From Codonopsis lanceolata (Eukaryota; Streptophyta; Magnoliopsida; Asterales; Campanulaceae), in assembly GCA_013146195.2 (NCBI GenBank), contig CM028377.1, forward strand, positions 103,259,547-103,323,546: a stretch of 64,000 bases of DNA. Reading direction: 5' to 3'. The position numbers were made by a program, and so were the translations under genes. A model generated the notes under the pieces. The model did no database searches and was not told the DNA's origin. It saw only the letters and a list, made by a program, of their open reading frames with translations. Positions 48,401-59,016 of the stretch are shown here, piece after piece; position 1 is the stretch's first letter; every line of letters starts with the position of its first letter.

Positions 48401-51400
48401 GATGAATACATGAATAAAGACTTGGGCATCTAAACAGACTCATACAAATTATCTAGACATTCATAAAATTTAGACTAACTAAGATTCATACCTCCTCGAC
48501 ATTCAGGTTATCTAAGCCTTTTGAGTAGCATTCCCTGCATTAGAAACATCAGTAACATTCCCTGCATCACAATCGTAATGCTTCCAAAAAAGTATTTGCC
48601 ACATATATTTTGTTTTGCTGAAGCATGATGATAGAAGTGGTGAGCCGTGAGCATTGTTGTGACACAATATTTTCTAAATGCTGGCATGTGTTATGTTATA
48701 ATATGCAGGATAATTGTCATTAAATATTTTAATGGGCATAATTAACTTGCTGTTACATTGCGAATTTGTATGCCTAGAAATTTCTGGTGTTTCTTGCATT
48801 TACGCATTACTCCTTTGTGCAATTACCTACTCCCCGTGTTTAATTTTAAAATCAAGCAACACTGCCCTCACAGTGCAATAAGTGGAGTCATAGTTTTCCG
48901 TTCACATTTATCTTAAAATTTCTTCATTGTCATTGATTTAGTTCTTAAAATTGTAATCCTTGAATAGATCAAACACGGGGAGGCTGTTGGAATAATTGGG
49001 CCTTCTGGCACTGGAAAATCCACCATCTTAAAGATTATTGCGGGGCTTCTTGCTCCAGATAAGGTATTCTTTTGTGGTGTTTCTACATGGGTTTTAAGCT
49101 CATTCCATGGTTTTAATCCTGCATTATTTGTAAGCTTATTTGGGTAAACTTGGTAACAACACCTCTCTGGTTATCATGAGCAGGGGGAGGTTTTTATTCG
49201 AGGAAGACGACGGCGTGGTTTAATCAGTGATGATGAGATATCTGGCCTTCGAATTGGACTGGTGAAATGTCTTCCTTTTAACGCATTTTGGATTATCTGA
49301 TTGGCAACGTCTAACACATCTTTTTGTTTTTTCTTCACTCAACAGGTATTTCAGAGTGCAGCACTTTTTGATTCTTTAACCGTTCGTGAAAATGTTGGTT
49401 TCCTTTTGTAAGATACCGGCTAGATTTTCTGTATAAAATAATGCATAGTGTACTCTTGTTCTGAACTTCTCATATTTCATACTTTCCCCCTTATAAAGGC
49501 GTTAATGCCTATCCTTCTTACTTTTGTATTGAACTGAACAGGTATGAGAATTCGAGAATGCCTGAGGATCAGATTGCAGAACTCGTAACAGAAACTCTGG
49601 CAGCTGTCGGTTTGAAGGTAAGCTAACAGATGCTTTTATATAGGATTGTTCTAAGTTTGGTAAACTGTGCTACAAAGCTATTTCTTTGTTGGCATTTATG
49701 TTTTCTAGTATGATGGAGTTGAAGAGTTTAGAAGGGAGAAGATTTAAATTGATCATCAAATGATAGTGTTTAATTTGTTTAGTGCTTAATTTTGTTTACT
49801 CCACTGAAGCATCCAGTGTACAATGCACACACAAGCCTTCAAATTAGATTTCATGCATTATAGCTGTTTCTTTCGTTTTACAAGTTATTGAAATTAATGG
49901 GGAGGAACCTGTGTCATCCCGTTTAGGCAGTAAGATGAAGTTAATTTTTTTCACACAATCAAGTCAAGGACTTGACTCCAAGCAGTTCAGACTCCAAAAA
50001 ACTTTCTTACTTCTTCGACTAGTCTGCTTTTGTTCCTTGTCTAATAGGATTCTAAAAGCGTGGTAGGTTTGAAGCCTATGGTGGTTGAGGTGAAGTTGTA
50101 TTCTGCGCCGTTGTGGGAAGCGTATTGTATGGTTATGAATAGTTGAGACGTGTTGATTACTATTTACGATTGTAGGCAAATGGGATTTCTACTTTTCAAT
50201 TTTTGAGCACGTTATGGCAGGGCCAAACTTACCTATCAATTTTTTTTTTAATTTATTATTATTATTATTATTTTTTTGAGCATGTTATGGCAGCAGGAAG
50301 CATTTGTTTGTTTATTAAAAATTTGGAAGTAGCAGGAGGAGATGGGCCTTGCCACCTCAGAACTTTTATCTGCTAAAGAGATACCACAGGCTCTTGCATA
50401 TATTGTCTTTTAATTACAATACTCGATCGTAGCTTTTGTTTTCTTCAGATTTCTTGTTACTGTTGGCTAACTTTTGGTTTTTTTTTATCTTACATTGCTT
50501 ATTTGCATCACGCAGTACCCGCTTGCTTTTCTTTGCTCTCCTATACTGAACTCTTCATCAAGGAAGGAAATGTTTTGCCAATTTTATTCTCGTTGTTTGC
50601 TACTTATTCATTAGTAGTGAATCAAAGTTTTTTTTTTCTCTTTCTTAAAAGAGTTTGGGACATTGAGAGTGCCAACCTTGGTAGTTAGGGACCGTGATCA
50701 ATTTTGGATCAATTGCCACATCATTGACTTCACTTTCATGCACCTGGAATTTTTTTTCTCAAAACACTATATATCCTGTTATATTGTGATGTTCAATGCA
50801 TCTTAGATCTGCTTTGGTGTTCGTACCACACCCATTGGCTCTTATCTCTGGGCTATAAGAACCTTTCCTTCTGGCTAACACTAGCAGCAACTGCTGTGAG
50901 CCGACAATATGTCCTTCCCATTGTAAATAAGAAGGAACTGAGAAAAATATGTGGTCACTTAACCTGGAGGCAAGCTCATCTAACTTTTTTGACAGGGAGT
51001 CGAAGATCGAATGCCTTCAGAGCTGTCTGGCGGGATGAAGAAAAGAGTTGCATTAGCCCGGTCTATAATATGTGATACAACAAAGGATGAGATCGAGCCT
51101 GAGGTATGTTTGCTTCTCTTAATCTATATGGCTTTGTTTGAACGTCCTGAACCTCTAATTTGGCATGTCAACACCTGTGGTATGTACTAGCAAGTCCAAA
51201 CCCAGGTTGAAATTGCAATGTTAGTCTGATCCGGTTACCCGACTGATCAATCCATATTCTAATCTGTAAGGACCTGGCTATCTGATAACTAATCCTATCC
51301 TATCTGCTTTGAAATGATTTTAGCTTCTCTTTTTCCAGACAATAAAAATATGATTTATTTTTTTTGGCAATAATATATTGCTAAGCTTCTCAAATGTCAA

Positions 51401-53357
51401 AATTTATATATATGTAAATAAGTATCATGGATTGATATATATTGAAATACTATCCTCACAAGGATCTTGCCAACACACTTGAAGGCCCGACTGACTTGGT
51501 CAATGCCCTGTGCACCAAAGACCACTGGGTATGTGGTCTGGTACTCCCGACAAGTGTAGGCAGAAGTTTATTCACCATCTGATCCTTGCAAAGAGGCCAT
51601 TACTCCATTTTTGGATGTTTAACTTATATAGTCATTTTTTTCAAAAATTGTGTCCACAATCTCTATAACCTTTCAACTTTAACATCCAAGTATGATATAA
51701 GCATCTTGGTTAAGCTCAAGTATTTTTGTAATTATTGCCAAATGGAAGTATACTTAGACATCCCTTAATTATTAGATTTTTCAAACATGGACTCTTTGCT
51801 TGGAATGGATGAGTATAACATAAATCTTGACCCAAAAGGGGGCACAATGTAGGATGGGCTATACAATATAATAAGGTAGAGATGTGTGAATGGAGGCTAT
51901 AATATAGGGTAAATTACCAATCCCCGCCCCCCTCAACTAGTGCTCCCTTCAACTTCTTAAAGGACTAAGTTAACTGATGGATTGATGGCAACTTCAAGCT
52001 TAGAGTTTTGCCCCTACTTTTTTCTACATTATTGCCTTATATACTCAATTCAATCTGCCAAACACACCTTAATATTGAAGGAAGTAATTTAGTGCCCGAC
52101 TCCAGACACCTGCTCCCCATCTTTCTTTCTTTTTCTCTCACAGTAACAATTAACATACACACGAACTCAGTGGACCGTTAAACTGGAATAGGTGGTTGTT
52201 GCTATATCCCTTAAGGGGGAGGGGGAATCTGTAATTTACCCTATGTAATAAATGAATTTCTAAACTATGAGTGGACCCTCCCCCACTCCCTGTCCATGTC
52301 GTTTCTTACAGTCGGAGTATGCAATGGGACAAGTGGCTTCTGTCAACTTCTTGTTCTTATATTGCATTAAACTTAGCAATGTGTTGCAAACATGAGCAGG
52401 TGATCCTGTATGACGAACCAACAGCTGGACTTGATCCAATCGCATCCACGGTTGTCGAAGATTTGATCCGTTCTGTTTATTCCAAAGGTGAAGACTCACA
52501 CGGGAAGCCTGGGAAGGTTGCATCTTATGTTGTTGTGACACACCAACACAGTACCATTAGAAGAGCTGTTGACAGGTGTTGCTGCGTAGGCCAAAATTTT
52601 GCATTTTTAGAATTCTTGTTTTTAGTTTGTCATTGTCAGAAAGTAACTTGTAGTACATTCAGGTTGTTGTTTCTTCACGAGGGGAAGGTTGTGTGGCAAG
52701 GAATGACTCATGAATTCACCTCGTCGACGAATCCAATTGTCAAGCAAGTAAGTATCTGGCTTCAATTTAGTCTAAAATAAATGAGTAAACATGTGTTTAT
52801 AGTTATCGGGTTCAAGCTTTGGTAGAAAAGGGCGTAAAAACCAACTTGTTAACATGACACCTCACACCCCTCTCTCACAAACCCCAAAATATGGAAAAAG
52901 AAAAAGATAAATTTTGTCTTCAGTCATATATTTTCTCCAATTGCGAGCAATGACTGAATTTGGTTTGAGAAGAGTTTGTTTAATCAGTCAGGAGAAGCTA
53001 AGCCAATGCCACGAAACATCCGGAAGGAATCAATTATTAATGATGAATAGATGGCCTAATGTTAATTTAAGGGGTGTTATTTCTTGCCACTGATGATGTT
53101 TAATGATTAGTTTTCTCTTTTCTGGAAGCTTCTATGTTAAGGGCGATGTGTTGTGGTAGAACAATTGCTAGAAGATGTTTAGATACCTTCTTTTACCTTT
53201 AAATACCTCTCGCTTCCTCCCGCCGTCTCATGATATAGAATTATGAACCATTCTGATTGTCTTGTGCTGTATCTAAAGACTTTGCTAGGCAGTTATGTTT
53301 TTCTTGCGTACTTTTCAGTTTGCTTCTGGCAGCTTGGATGGGCCAATAAAATACTAA
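39333..53357 (+). CDS. TGD3: TGD3: ATP-binding subunit of the chloroplast lipid importer
   Basis: ABC-type ATPase (ABCI13) that powers TGD1/TGD2 in moving ER-derived lipid across the inner chloroplast envelope for thylakoid lipid synthesis. Ten exons with GT/AG borders: 39333-39521, 41317-41445, 48968-49063, 49184-49261, 49346-49407, 49542-49617, 50996-51103, 52400-52575, 52663-52747 and 53319-53357; 345 codons, the usual length. Residues 1-60 are Ser/Arg-rich and fit a transit peptide. Walker A GPSGTGKST (117-125), Q-loop Gln167, signature LSGGM (220-224), Walker B VILYDE (247-252), H-loop His294, ending GSLDGPIKY. The ATG at 39333 (AAGATGG) is the first in frame. Intron 2 is 7.5 kb because of TE insertions. 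No lesion seen; splicing is inferred. Confidence 0.95.
39522..41316 (+). other. TGD3 intron 1
   Basis: 1795 bp, donor AAT|GTACAG, acceptor ACCAG|GAG. AT-rich with T-runs near 40450 and an A-run near 40920. No convincing TE boundary and no coding frame with a recognisable domain. Confidence 0.7.
41572..41683 (+). mobile_element. SINE in TGD3 intron 2
   Basis: A 112-bp body starting GACCCTAAGGGGTGGGAG and ending in an A-rich tail. It is flanked by a perfect 15-bp TSD, TTAATGCTTCTTGTT (41557-41571 and 41684-41698). GGTTCCAATCC resembles a pol III B box and AGATGGCAAGGGC a weak A box, as in tRNA-derived SINEs. A related head (CCCCTAAGGGGT) occurs at 58907. Confidence 0.85.
42180..42317. mobile_element. 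Stowaway MITE in TGD3 intron 2
   Basis: 138 bp with ends CTCCCTCTGTTCCGGGCAAA and, reverse complemented, CTTCCTCCGTTCTGGGCAAA, and TA on each side (42178-42179, 42318-42319). This is the typical Tc1/mariner Stowaway structure. Confidence 0.93.
42361..42396. repeat. (AT)n microsatellite in TGD3 intron 2
   Basis: About eighteen AT units shortly after the Stowaway element. Confidence 0.9.
43552..43839 (-). repeat. 3' LTR of the intronic chromovirus-type element
   Basis: 288 bp; starts TGACGCAG where the partner has TGATGCAG, ends CTGCATCA. The polyprotein stop (43782-43784) falls inside it. A TATATAAA box on the minus strand lies about midway. Confidence 0.93.
43782..48264 (-). pseudogene. Gag-pol polyprotein of the intronic element, with nonsense codons and frameshifts
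   Basis: From ATG 48264, one frame runs about 4 kb, broken by nonsense codons at 48184, 48163, 47563, 47461, 45145 and 44794 (lowest base of each). Gag (WIADIDRFFDYMETPEDRRV); zinc knuckle CYRCNQPGHKSNECP; protease (LLIDGGSMENIIG, the usual DGG form of plant elements); RT with VVYFDDILIYSKT; RNase H (FEVDCDASGVGIGAILF); integrase (MDFVLGLPRTQRGADSVFVV; TAHPQTNGQTEAVNRTL); C-terminal NDNAYVIDLP and TFNVADLSPFYSSDEPLYP. Frameshifts near 44540, 44320 and 44110. It cannot give a full product as written. The largest intact block (47457-45145) spans late gag to RNase H. Confidence 0.92.
48267..48279 (-). other. Primer binding site (initiator tRNA-Met type)
   Basis: Minus strand TGGTATCAAAGCC, two bases inside the 5' LTR. 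It matches the complement of the plant initiator tRNA-Met 3' end (TGGTATCAGAGCC) at 12 of 13 positions. Confidence 0.8.
48282..48569 (-). repeat. 5' LTR of the intronic chromovirus-type element
   Basis: 288 bp, TGATGCAG...CTGCATCA, followed by TSD CAATC. Pairs with 43552-43839. Confidence 0.93.
51904..52244. mobile_element. Probable TIR-flanked non-autonomous element in TGD3 intron 7
   Basis: Inverted ends ATAGGGTAAATTACCAATCC and, reverse complemented, ATAGGGTAAATTACAGATTC, with C-rich and G-rich runs just inside each end. About 341 bp, non-coding. I could not settle the TSD, so the superfamily is open and the outer limits are approximate. Confidence 0.5.
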
Positions 53358-54365
53358 AAACCTGTATACTAAACCATGTCTGCTATGAAGAAACGAAGTG
53401 TTCAGTCCTTGAGTTAGTACATTCTTTATGATAAAAATACTCTTGAGGAAGTCCGCGATGCATGGAAGTCAATTTAATTGCACTTTCAAGGGTTACCTAA
53501 ACTGACCAATTTAGTTCTGGGCCTCGAGAAGATACATGCATATGCATCATAAGCTGCAGCTTGAATTTTGCGTTTGCTTCAACATCTGTCAAGTTCCGAA
53601 CAATGAAAGCGAGAGCCTTATTTCTCTTCTTTTTTCTCCCTTCTTATTTTTATATTATCTTTGCTATTAGTTTTTCGATCATGCTACAGCGTGTAAGCAT
53701 AATTGTTGGGGCTTCTGATTTGGAGATCCCATTGTATAATGGAAATCATCATGGTATATAAAAGTGAGTTGCTGCAACTTTAAAAGATTGTCTTGCTGGT
53801 TTGATTGCATTGTTTCTGACATAACATAGTTCTAATTTATAAAGATTGTCCTGTTGGTTGATTATCTCTCTCTCTCTTTCTCACACACACACACACACAC
53901 ACACAATGGTAATGATACTGGCATCCAAATTCATTCTAACTAGCTCTTATGGAAATGATTTACCGTACTAAGAGCAGCTCCCGCACTTTTGGAAAGAGCT
54001 TTTCATAGACTAAGGAGCCGCTCTTTCTAAAAATGGTGTCCTTGATTTTTGATGGTTGGGGGAGGGAAGTACGAGCATGACGGATCTCATTTGTCATGCA
54101 TTCAAGTGATCTCACCCTTGAGGAAAGATTGTCTTGGGTTTGTGCAAACATACTTTGCTGAGAAATTATCTGTTTAAGCGCTTTGTTCTGGGCAATAGCA
54201 TTTTCGCTTAGGGGGATGGCTCTTTGTGAGTGGACTGGGGGATTGACCGAAGGTCAAAAGCAGTTTTGACGAAGGGGGTTATAGGTAATTTCCAAGGATC
54301 ATTGAGACCAATTGCAAATGTCTTTTTCTGATTTTTGGCCAAAGTGCTATTTTCAATATTACGGT
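53358..54365. other. TGD3 3' flank, no gene seen
   Basis: The TGD3 3' UTR must begin here; no clear polyadenylation signal stands out. A TC/AC microsatellite lies at about 53866-53906. Short open frames at 53561-53761 and 53960-54151 lack domains. Confidence 0.5.
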
Positions 54366-54702
54366 TAGGGCTGGCGATTAGATGGGTTGGATTGAGTACG
54401 GGTTGAGTCGAAACGGGTCGTGACCTGTTATAACCCCAAATTAAATGGGTCGAAATGGGAAACGGGTCACCCCGTTTCACCCACATTTTCCATCAAAAAG
54501 CTGTGTTTATATAGTTAGAAAATAACGGGACAAAATGGGTAACGGGATTAACCCGCTTTAACCCGAAACAAAGCGACCCGTTAATTTTTTTGGGTCGAAA
54601 TGGGTAACTCGTTTTGACCCAAAAACGAGGTGGGTTGGGTCGGATAATTTTTAGGTCGGGTTGAATAGGTTAACGAGTTTTAAGTTGTAATTGTCATACC
54701 TA
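54366..54702. mobile_element. hAT-type MITE, 337 bp
   Basis: Ends TAGGGCTGGCGATTA and, reverse complemented, TAGGTATGACAATTAC, with a perfect 8-bp TSD, ATTACGGT (54358-54365 and 54703-54710). Inside are many GGGTCGAAATGGGTAACGGG-like repeats in both orientations. Non-coding. Confidence 0.92.
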
Positions 54703-55854
54703 ATTACGGTTTTTCAGTCGTTGCAACCGACTATTTTAGTATTACTGTATATTTTTATTCTTTTGACTATAAATACACCTTCAATTTTGCTTTTCACTTA
54801 TTCTTCACTTCCAAACTACAAAAAAAAAGTATGAAAATAATCCCGATCTCTCAAGAAATTTATTCACTTTTCAAAATATTGAAGAAAATGCAAATTTTCG
54901 AAATTCGCTATCCGTCTCAATCCTCAACATTTTCAATTTTTTCCACTTGTACAATTAAATTTTCAAAAGGCAAAAACTTAAGAAAGATTCATTTATGAGT
55001 ATTTTTTGTAAAATGAATTTTTCTGATATGACGCACCATATGTTGGTGAGCTGTGAGAGACTGTGGTTTCGTGATTCCATCTTACGAATTAGTGTACGTA
55101 AGATGATTTTATAGAAGACTTATTATTTTTAAAATTTCTTTATGTTCCACATAATATCCTCAAAATTAGTCAAATTTTCATAGTTTTCATGATGTCTCTC
55201 AAGCTCCAATTTTTCCTTACCCACCTGAATATTGGTTTGACATAACAAATCAATTTGAGATGTCAACGAATTTTTATACTAGTCCACCAACACAACCAAT
55301 TTTTATGCCTTCAACGAGTCATTGAAGGTTAGTATTGATACATAAAGCAGCAATAAAGAACATGTAACAAGGTCTTCTATTTAAGAATCTCATGTTTGAT
55401 CACATTTCATACAAATAGGGCTCAAGCTTATTACCATGGATAGAAATGTGGATATAAGCAATAAAATTGATGCAAATGCCAAGAAACAGAAAGCCAAGAG
55501 AAAAGAAACAAAAAGCTAGTCGGACAAATAGGCTAGTGCCTTAGTGGAAGAGGAAAAGATTCTTGCTATGACATGGTTAATAAACTATTATCTTCGTCCT
55601 TTCTTTTTTCACCTATCTCAAAATAATTATCTTGTTTGAAATATTTTTTTAAATGATATTTTTATCATTTTACCATTATTTTTTCATTCTACTTTAATTA
55701 TGAACCACATATGCGTATGTTTTAAAGTAAATTATATATCTAACTAATATTAATAATTCAGTCAAATGTGTTTTCTTAAACCATGCGCCAAGTCCACTTA
55801 GATGATAATTTAAAGATGGAGAGAGTATAAAATTTCTAATTATATTATCCATAA
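54703..55854. other. Intergenic DNA, no gene seen
   Basis: AT-rich. No open frame with a domain and no TE boundary that I can defend. Confidence 0.5.
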
Positions 55855-58801
55855 CTAGGTTATTACCCGTGCAATGCACAATTGACTTAATGTTGTTTCT
55901 GAAACTTAATTTGGTAGATAAAATTTGTAAGTTATTTGAATGAACCAACAACAAAAAGATGTGCACATAATTAATAAATAAACAAATAACGTGAGATCTT
56001 ACCGTACAATCAAACCGAAAATTTATGCGATTTTTGTAGATAGAATTTGCAAGCTATTTCGTAGTGGTTGTTCGTGGTGCTGGTGGAACACGTTTAATCA
56101 AATTTGATAAAATCTATTTAAAATTGACTGAGTATTAGTAAAATAATAAAAATTAAAAAAAATTTACCGTGATAAAATTTATCCGGTACAAACCGATTTT
56201 GTAAGAAAAAAATGGTAAATAAAAAAATTACCATGAGAATTGAGGAGTTTTAATTAATTATAATGTGTCTAAATCAAATGTGATAAAATCTACTTGAAAA
56301 TAATAAAAAAACTTTTACCATGAAAATTTGGGGTACTAATCAATTGAAACACGTTAAAATCAAATGTGATAAAATCTATCTTGAATTAACCGATTTTGAC
56401 AACAAAATTTGGTAAAAAAAAAATAGAAAAGGTTTTACCATATATAAAGGAGGCACCAGTTTTAAAATCTATTAGACTTTAATTTTTTGTAGAAAAAAAA
56501 AAGAATTTATAAAGATATATTTAGTATCATACATATTGTTTTAAAGGAGGTACCAGTTTTAAAATCTATCAGACTTTAATAGTTTTAATCAATTGAAATA
56601 CGTCTAAATCAGATGTGATAATCTATCTGCAAATAAAAAACTTTTACCATGAAAATTTGAAGTATTAGTCAAGTGAAACACGCTAAAATCAAATGTGATA
56701 AAATTTATCTGGTATTAACCGATTTTGACAACAAAAAAATGGTAAAAAAAAACTTTTACCATGTATAAAGGAGACATCTGTTTTAAAATCTATCAGATTT
56801 TAATTTTTGGCAGGAAAAAAAAGAATTTATATAGATATATTTAGTACCATATGCATGATTTTAATAGTTTTTGTTTATTTGCAAAAATTGTTTATAATAA
56901 GATTATTTTCTAAACTTGTAATAAATAATTAATTTTTTTAATTAGAATAATTTGAAAAAAAACCCAAAAAATAAGGTAAATATTCAAAATTGATCATGTA
57001 GTCATGTAATTGAAAGATTAAAATATATGAGAATTGATGAAATCTATCCGCAAAAAAAATTACCATAAAAATTTGGTTCTAATCAAGTGAAACGTGTTTA
57101 AATCAAATGTTATAAAATACATTTGGTATTAACCGATTTTGGCAGCAAAAAATGGTAAAAAAAACAAAAAATCTTTTACCATGCATAAAGGAGACACTTG
57201 TTTTAAAATCTATCCGATTTTAATTTTTGGTGAGAAAAAAAATTATAAACTTGTATAGAAGGTGACACTTGGAAGCACATAATTCCTTTAAAACTTTAAG
57301 CGTACAATATAAATTCGCCATGTGCTAGCAACGTCTTCTGTTTTAATAATAGTTAATAAATAATTAATAGATTATTAACTAATAATTATATATTATATAT
57401 TAGTAGAAGAACAAATAACATAGAATTTTCCCGTTGATAATTTGTATAAATTAAAAATTATGAAAATAAAAAGAGGTGGAAATAGAAGAGTTTTAGTAAA
57501 ATTAAACTTGTATAAATTTTATAGGATAAATTCTAGTTTAATTAAGCGATATTTGAAAAAAAAATCCAAAATCCAAAATATCTATCTGAAACTTAATTTG
57601 GTTGATAAAATTTGCAAGCTATTTGAATGAACCAATAACAGCAAGATGTCCACATAATAAATAAATAAATAAATAACGTGTGATCACACCGAACAATCAA
57701 ACCGAAAATTCATGCAAATTTTGTAGATAGAATTTGCAAGCTATTTCGTAGTGGTTGTTTGTGGTGTTGGTGGAACACGTTTAATCAAATTTAATTAATT
57801 ACTAAATAATCAATTTCAACGAAAAATTACTAAATAATCTATACATTAAATTTAAGAAACAATCAATTTCAACGAAAAATTACTAAATAATCTATATATT
57901 AATTATTAATTACTTCATTTAATTTTTTTCTGCATAAAATCCTAAGCCAATCTTTCAATTACCCATACATATGATCAATTTTAATATTTACATTATTTTA
58001 GTTTTTTTTCAAAGTATTCTAATTAAAATTTTCAATTAAATTATATATATTAGGGATCCTTTATGATTTTTCTCTTTTTTCTTTTCGAAATGACATCACC
58101 GACCTAAGGTTATTTCCCTTCAATTTTTTTGTGTGTGTATATATATGCCGCCAATGTGATTTTTTTTATCAATTTTTAAAATTGTATTGTATAACTTAAT
58201 AGAGTTAAGGCAACGAATTGGTCTATAGTCTCAATTTTTAAAATAATTTCTTAAATTACAAATTTTTAGTTATTTGAGTAAAATCAACTTCTTGTTAAAT
58301 TGATCTTTAAGTTATGGTTATGTTGTGTTTGTTATCTTTATTAATTAGTGATAAGATTAGTTTGGTTACTTTCAGAATTTCAAAACTTGTTATCTTTATT
58401 AATTAGTGATAAGATTAATTTTGTAAGTTTGAAATTTCAAAACCAAAATTACTGTTAACAAAATCTTCAAAACACTATATAATCTGTTTGGACGTTCTTC
58501 ATCTGTTTCCCATCATCTACTTGATAAGTACAAATGTGGTAAAATTTATTCTAACCTACTTGATAATGTGATCGATAAAATCTACTTGATAATTACAAAT
58601 ATGATAAAATTTATCCTAAACTAACGGTAAGCAGTAACTTCTTATTTATATCGTAAACTAATCAATTTTGGTAGAATTTTTTTTTTATATAATTCATGGA
58701 GAGTGACACGTGGCAGCACTAAATTCCTTTAAAAAATTAAGCACTTAACAGAAAGCCGCCATGTGGCAGGAGCGGCTCCTGTTTTAGATATAGTTAATAG
58801 A
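55855..58801 (-). mobile_element. Head-to-tail Helitron-like elements
   Basis: In minus orientation the 3' end is CTAG (55858-55855) followed by T, with a hairpin GTGCATTGCAC (55879-55869) ten bases before it, as in plant Helitrons. Two 5' ends follow the A|TC rule: TCTATTAACTAT at 58801 and TCTATTAATTAT at 57371, each followed by AAAACAG and CACATGGCG. A block near the 3' end (about 55893-56100) recurs at about 57585-57790. The simplest reading is two copies in tandem, 55855-57371 and about 57420-58801. The inner copy holds internal tandem blocks (TTTTACCATG, ACCGATTTTG). No Rep/helicase gene, so non-autonomous. Confidence 0.62.
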
Positions 58802-58904
58802 TTTATAAAATATGGTATCAGCTCGTGATTGCTCAAAAATAAAAATATATAAATATATATTCTTTCATATAAAAACATAAATAAGAAAAATATCTACTAC
58901 ACAT

Positions 58905-58985
58905 TGCCCCTAAGGGGTATGGTAGACATGCTTCATAACGTGTGTGAGTGCTCGAGTTCGATCCCTTCCTGCCTTAGGAAGAAAA

Positions 58986-58993
<8 letters not shown>
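58905..58993 (+). mobile_element. SINE-like sequence with A/TA tail
   Basis: Starts with CCCCTAAGGGGTATGGTAG, like the SINE head at 41574, has GAGTTCGATCCC as a good pol III B box, and ends in an A-run followed by TA repeats. No TSD was found. Confidence 0.5.

Positions 58994-59016
<23 letters not shown>

Larger units (their letters stand above)
43552..48569 (-). mobile_element. Full-length chromovirus-type Ty3/gypsy retrotransposon in TGD3 intron 2
   Basis: 5018 bp, antisense to TGD3, with two 288-bp LTRs and a perfect 5-bp TSD, CAATC (43547-43551 and 48570-48574). LTR ends are TGATGCAG...CTGCATCA. The primer site is a near match to initiator tRNA-Met. The order gag, protease, RT, RNase H, integrase defines Ty3/gypsy. 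The short LTRs, TGATG ends and a polyprotein running into the 3' LTR suggest the CRM/Galadriel group, though I cannot decide between them. By eye the LTRs differ at about 10 of 288 positions (about 3.5%), so insertion was not very recent. Confidence 0.92.

Noticed and set aside
57442..57630. 62-codon Lys/Asn-rich frame
   Set aside because: AT-rich reading inside the Helitron-like region; no domain.
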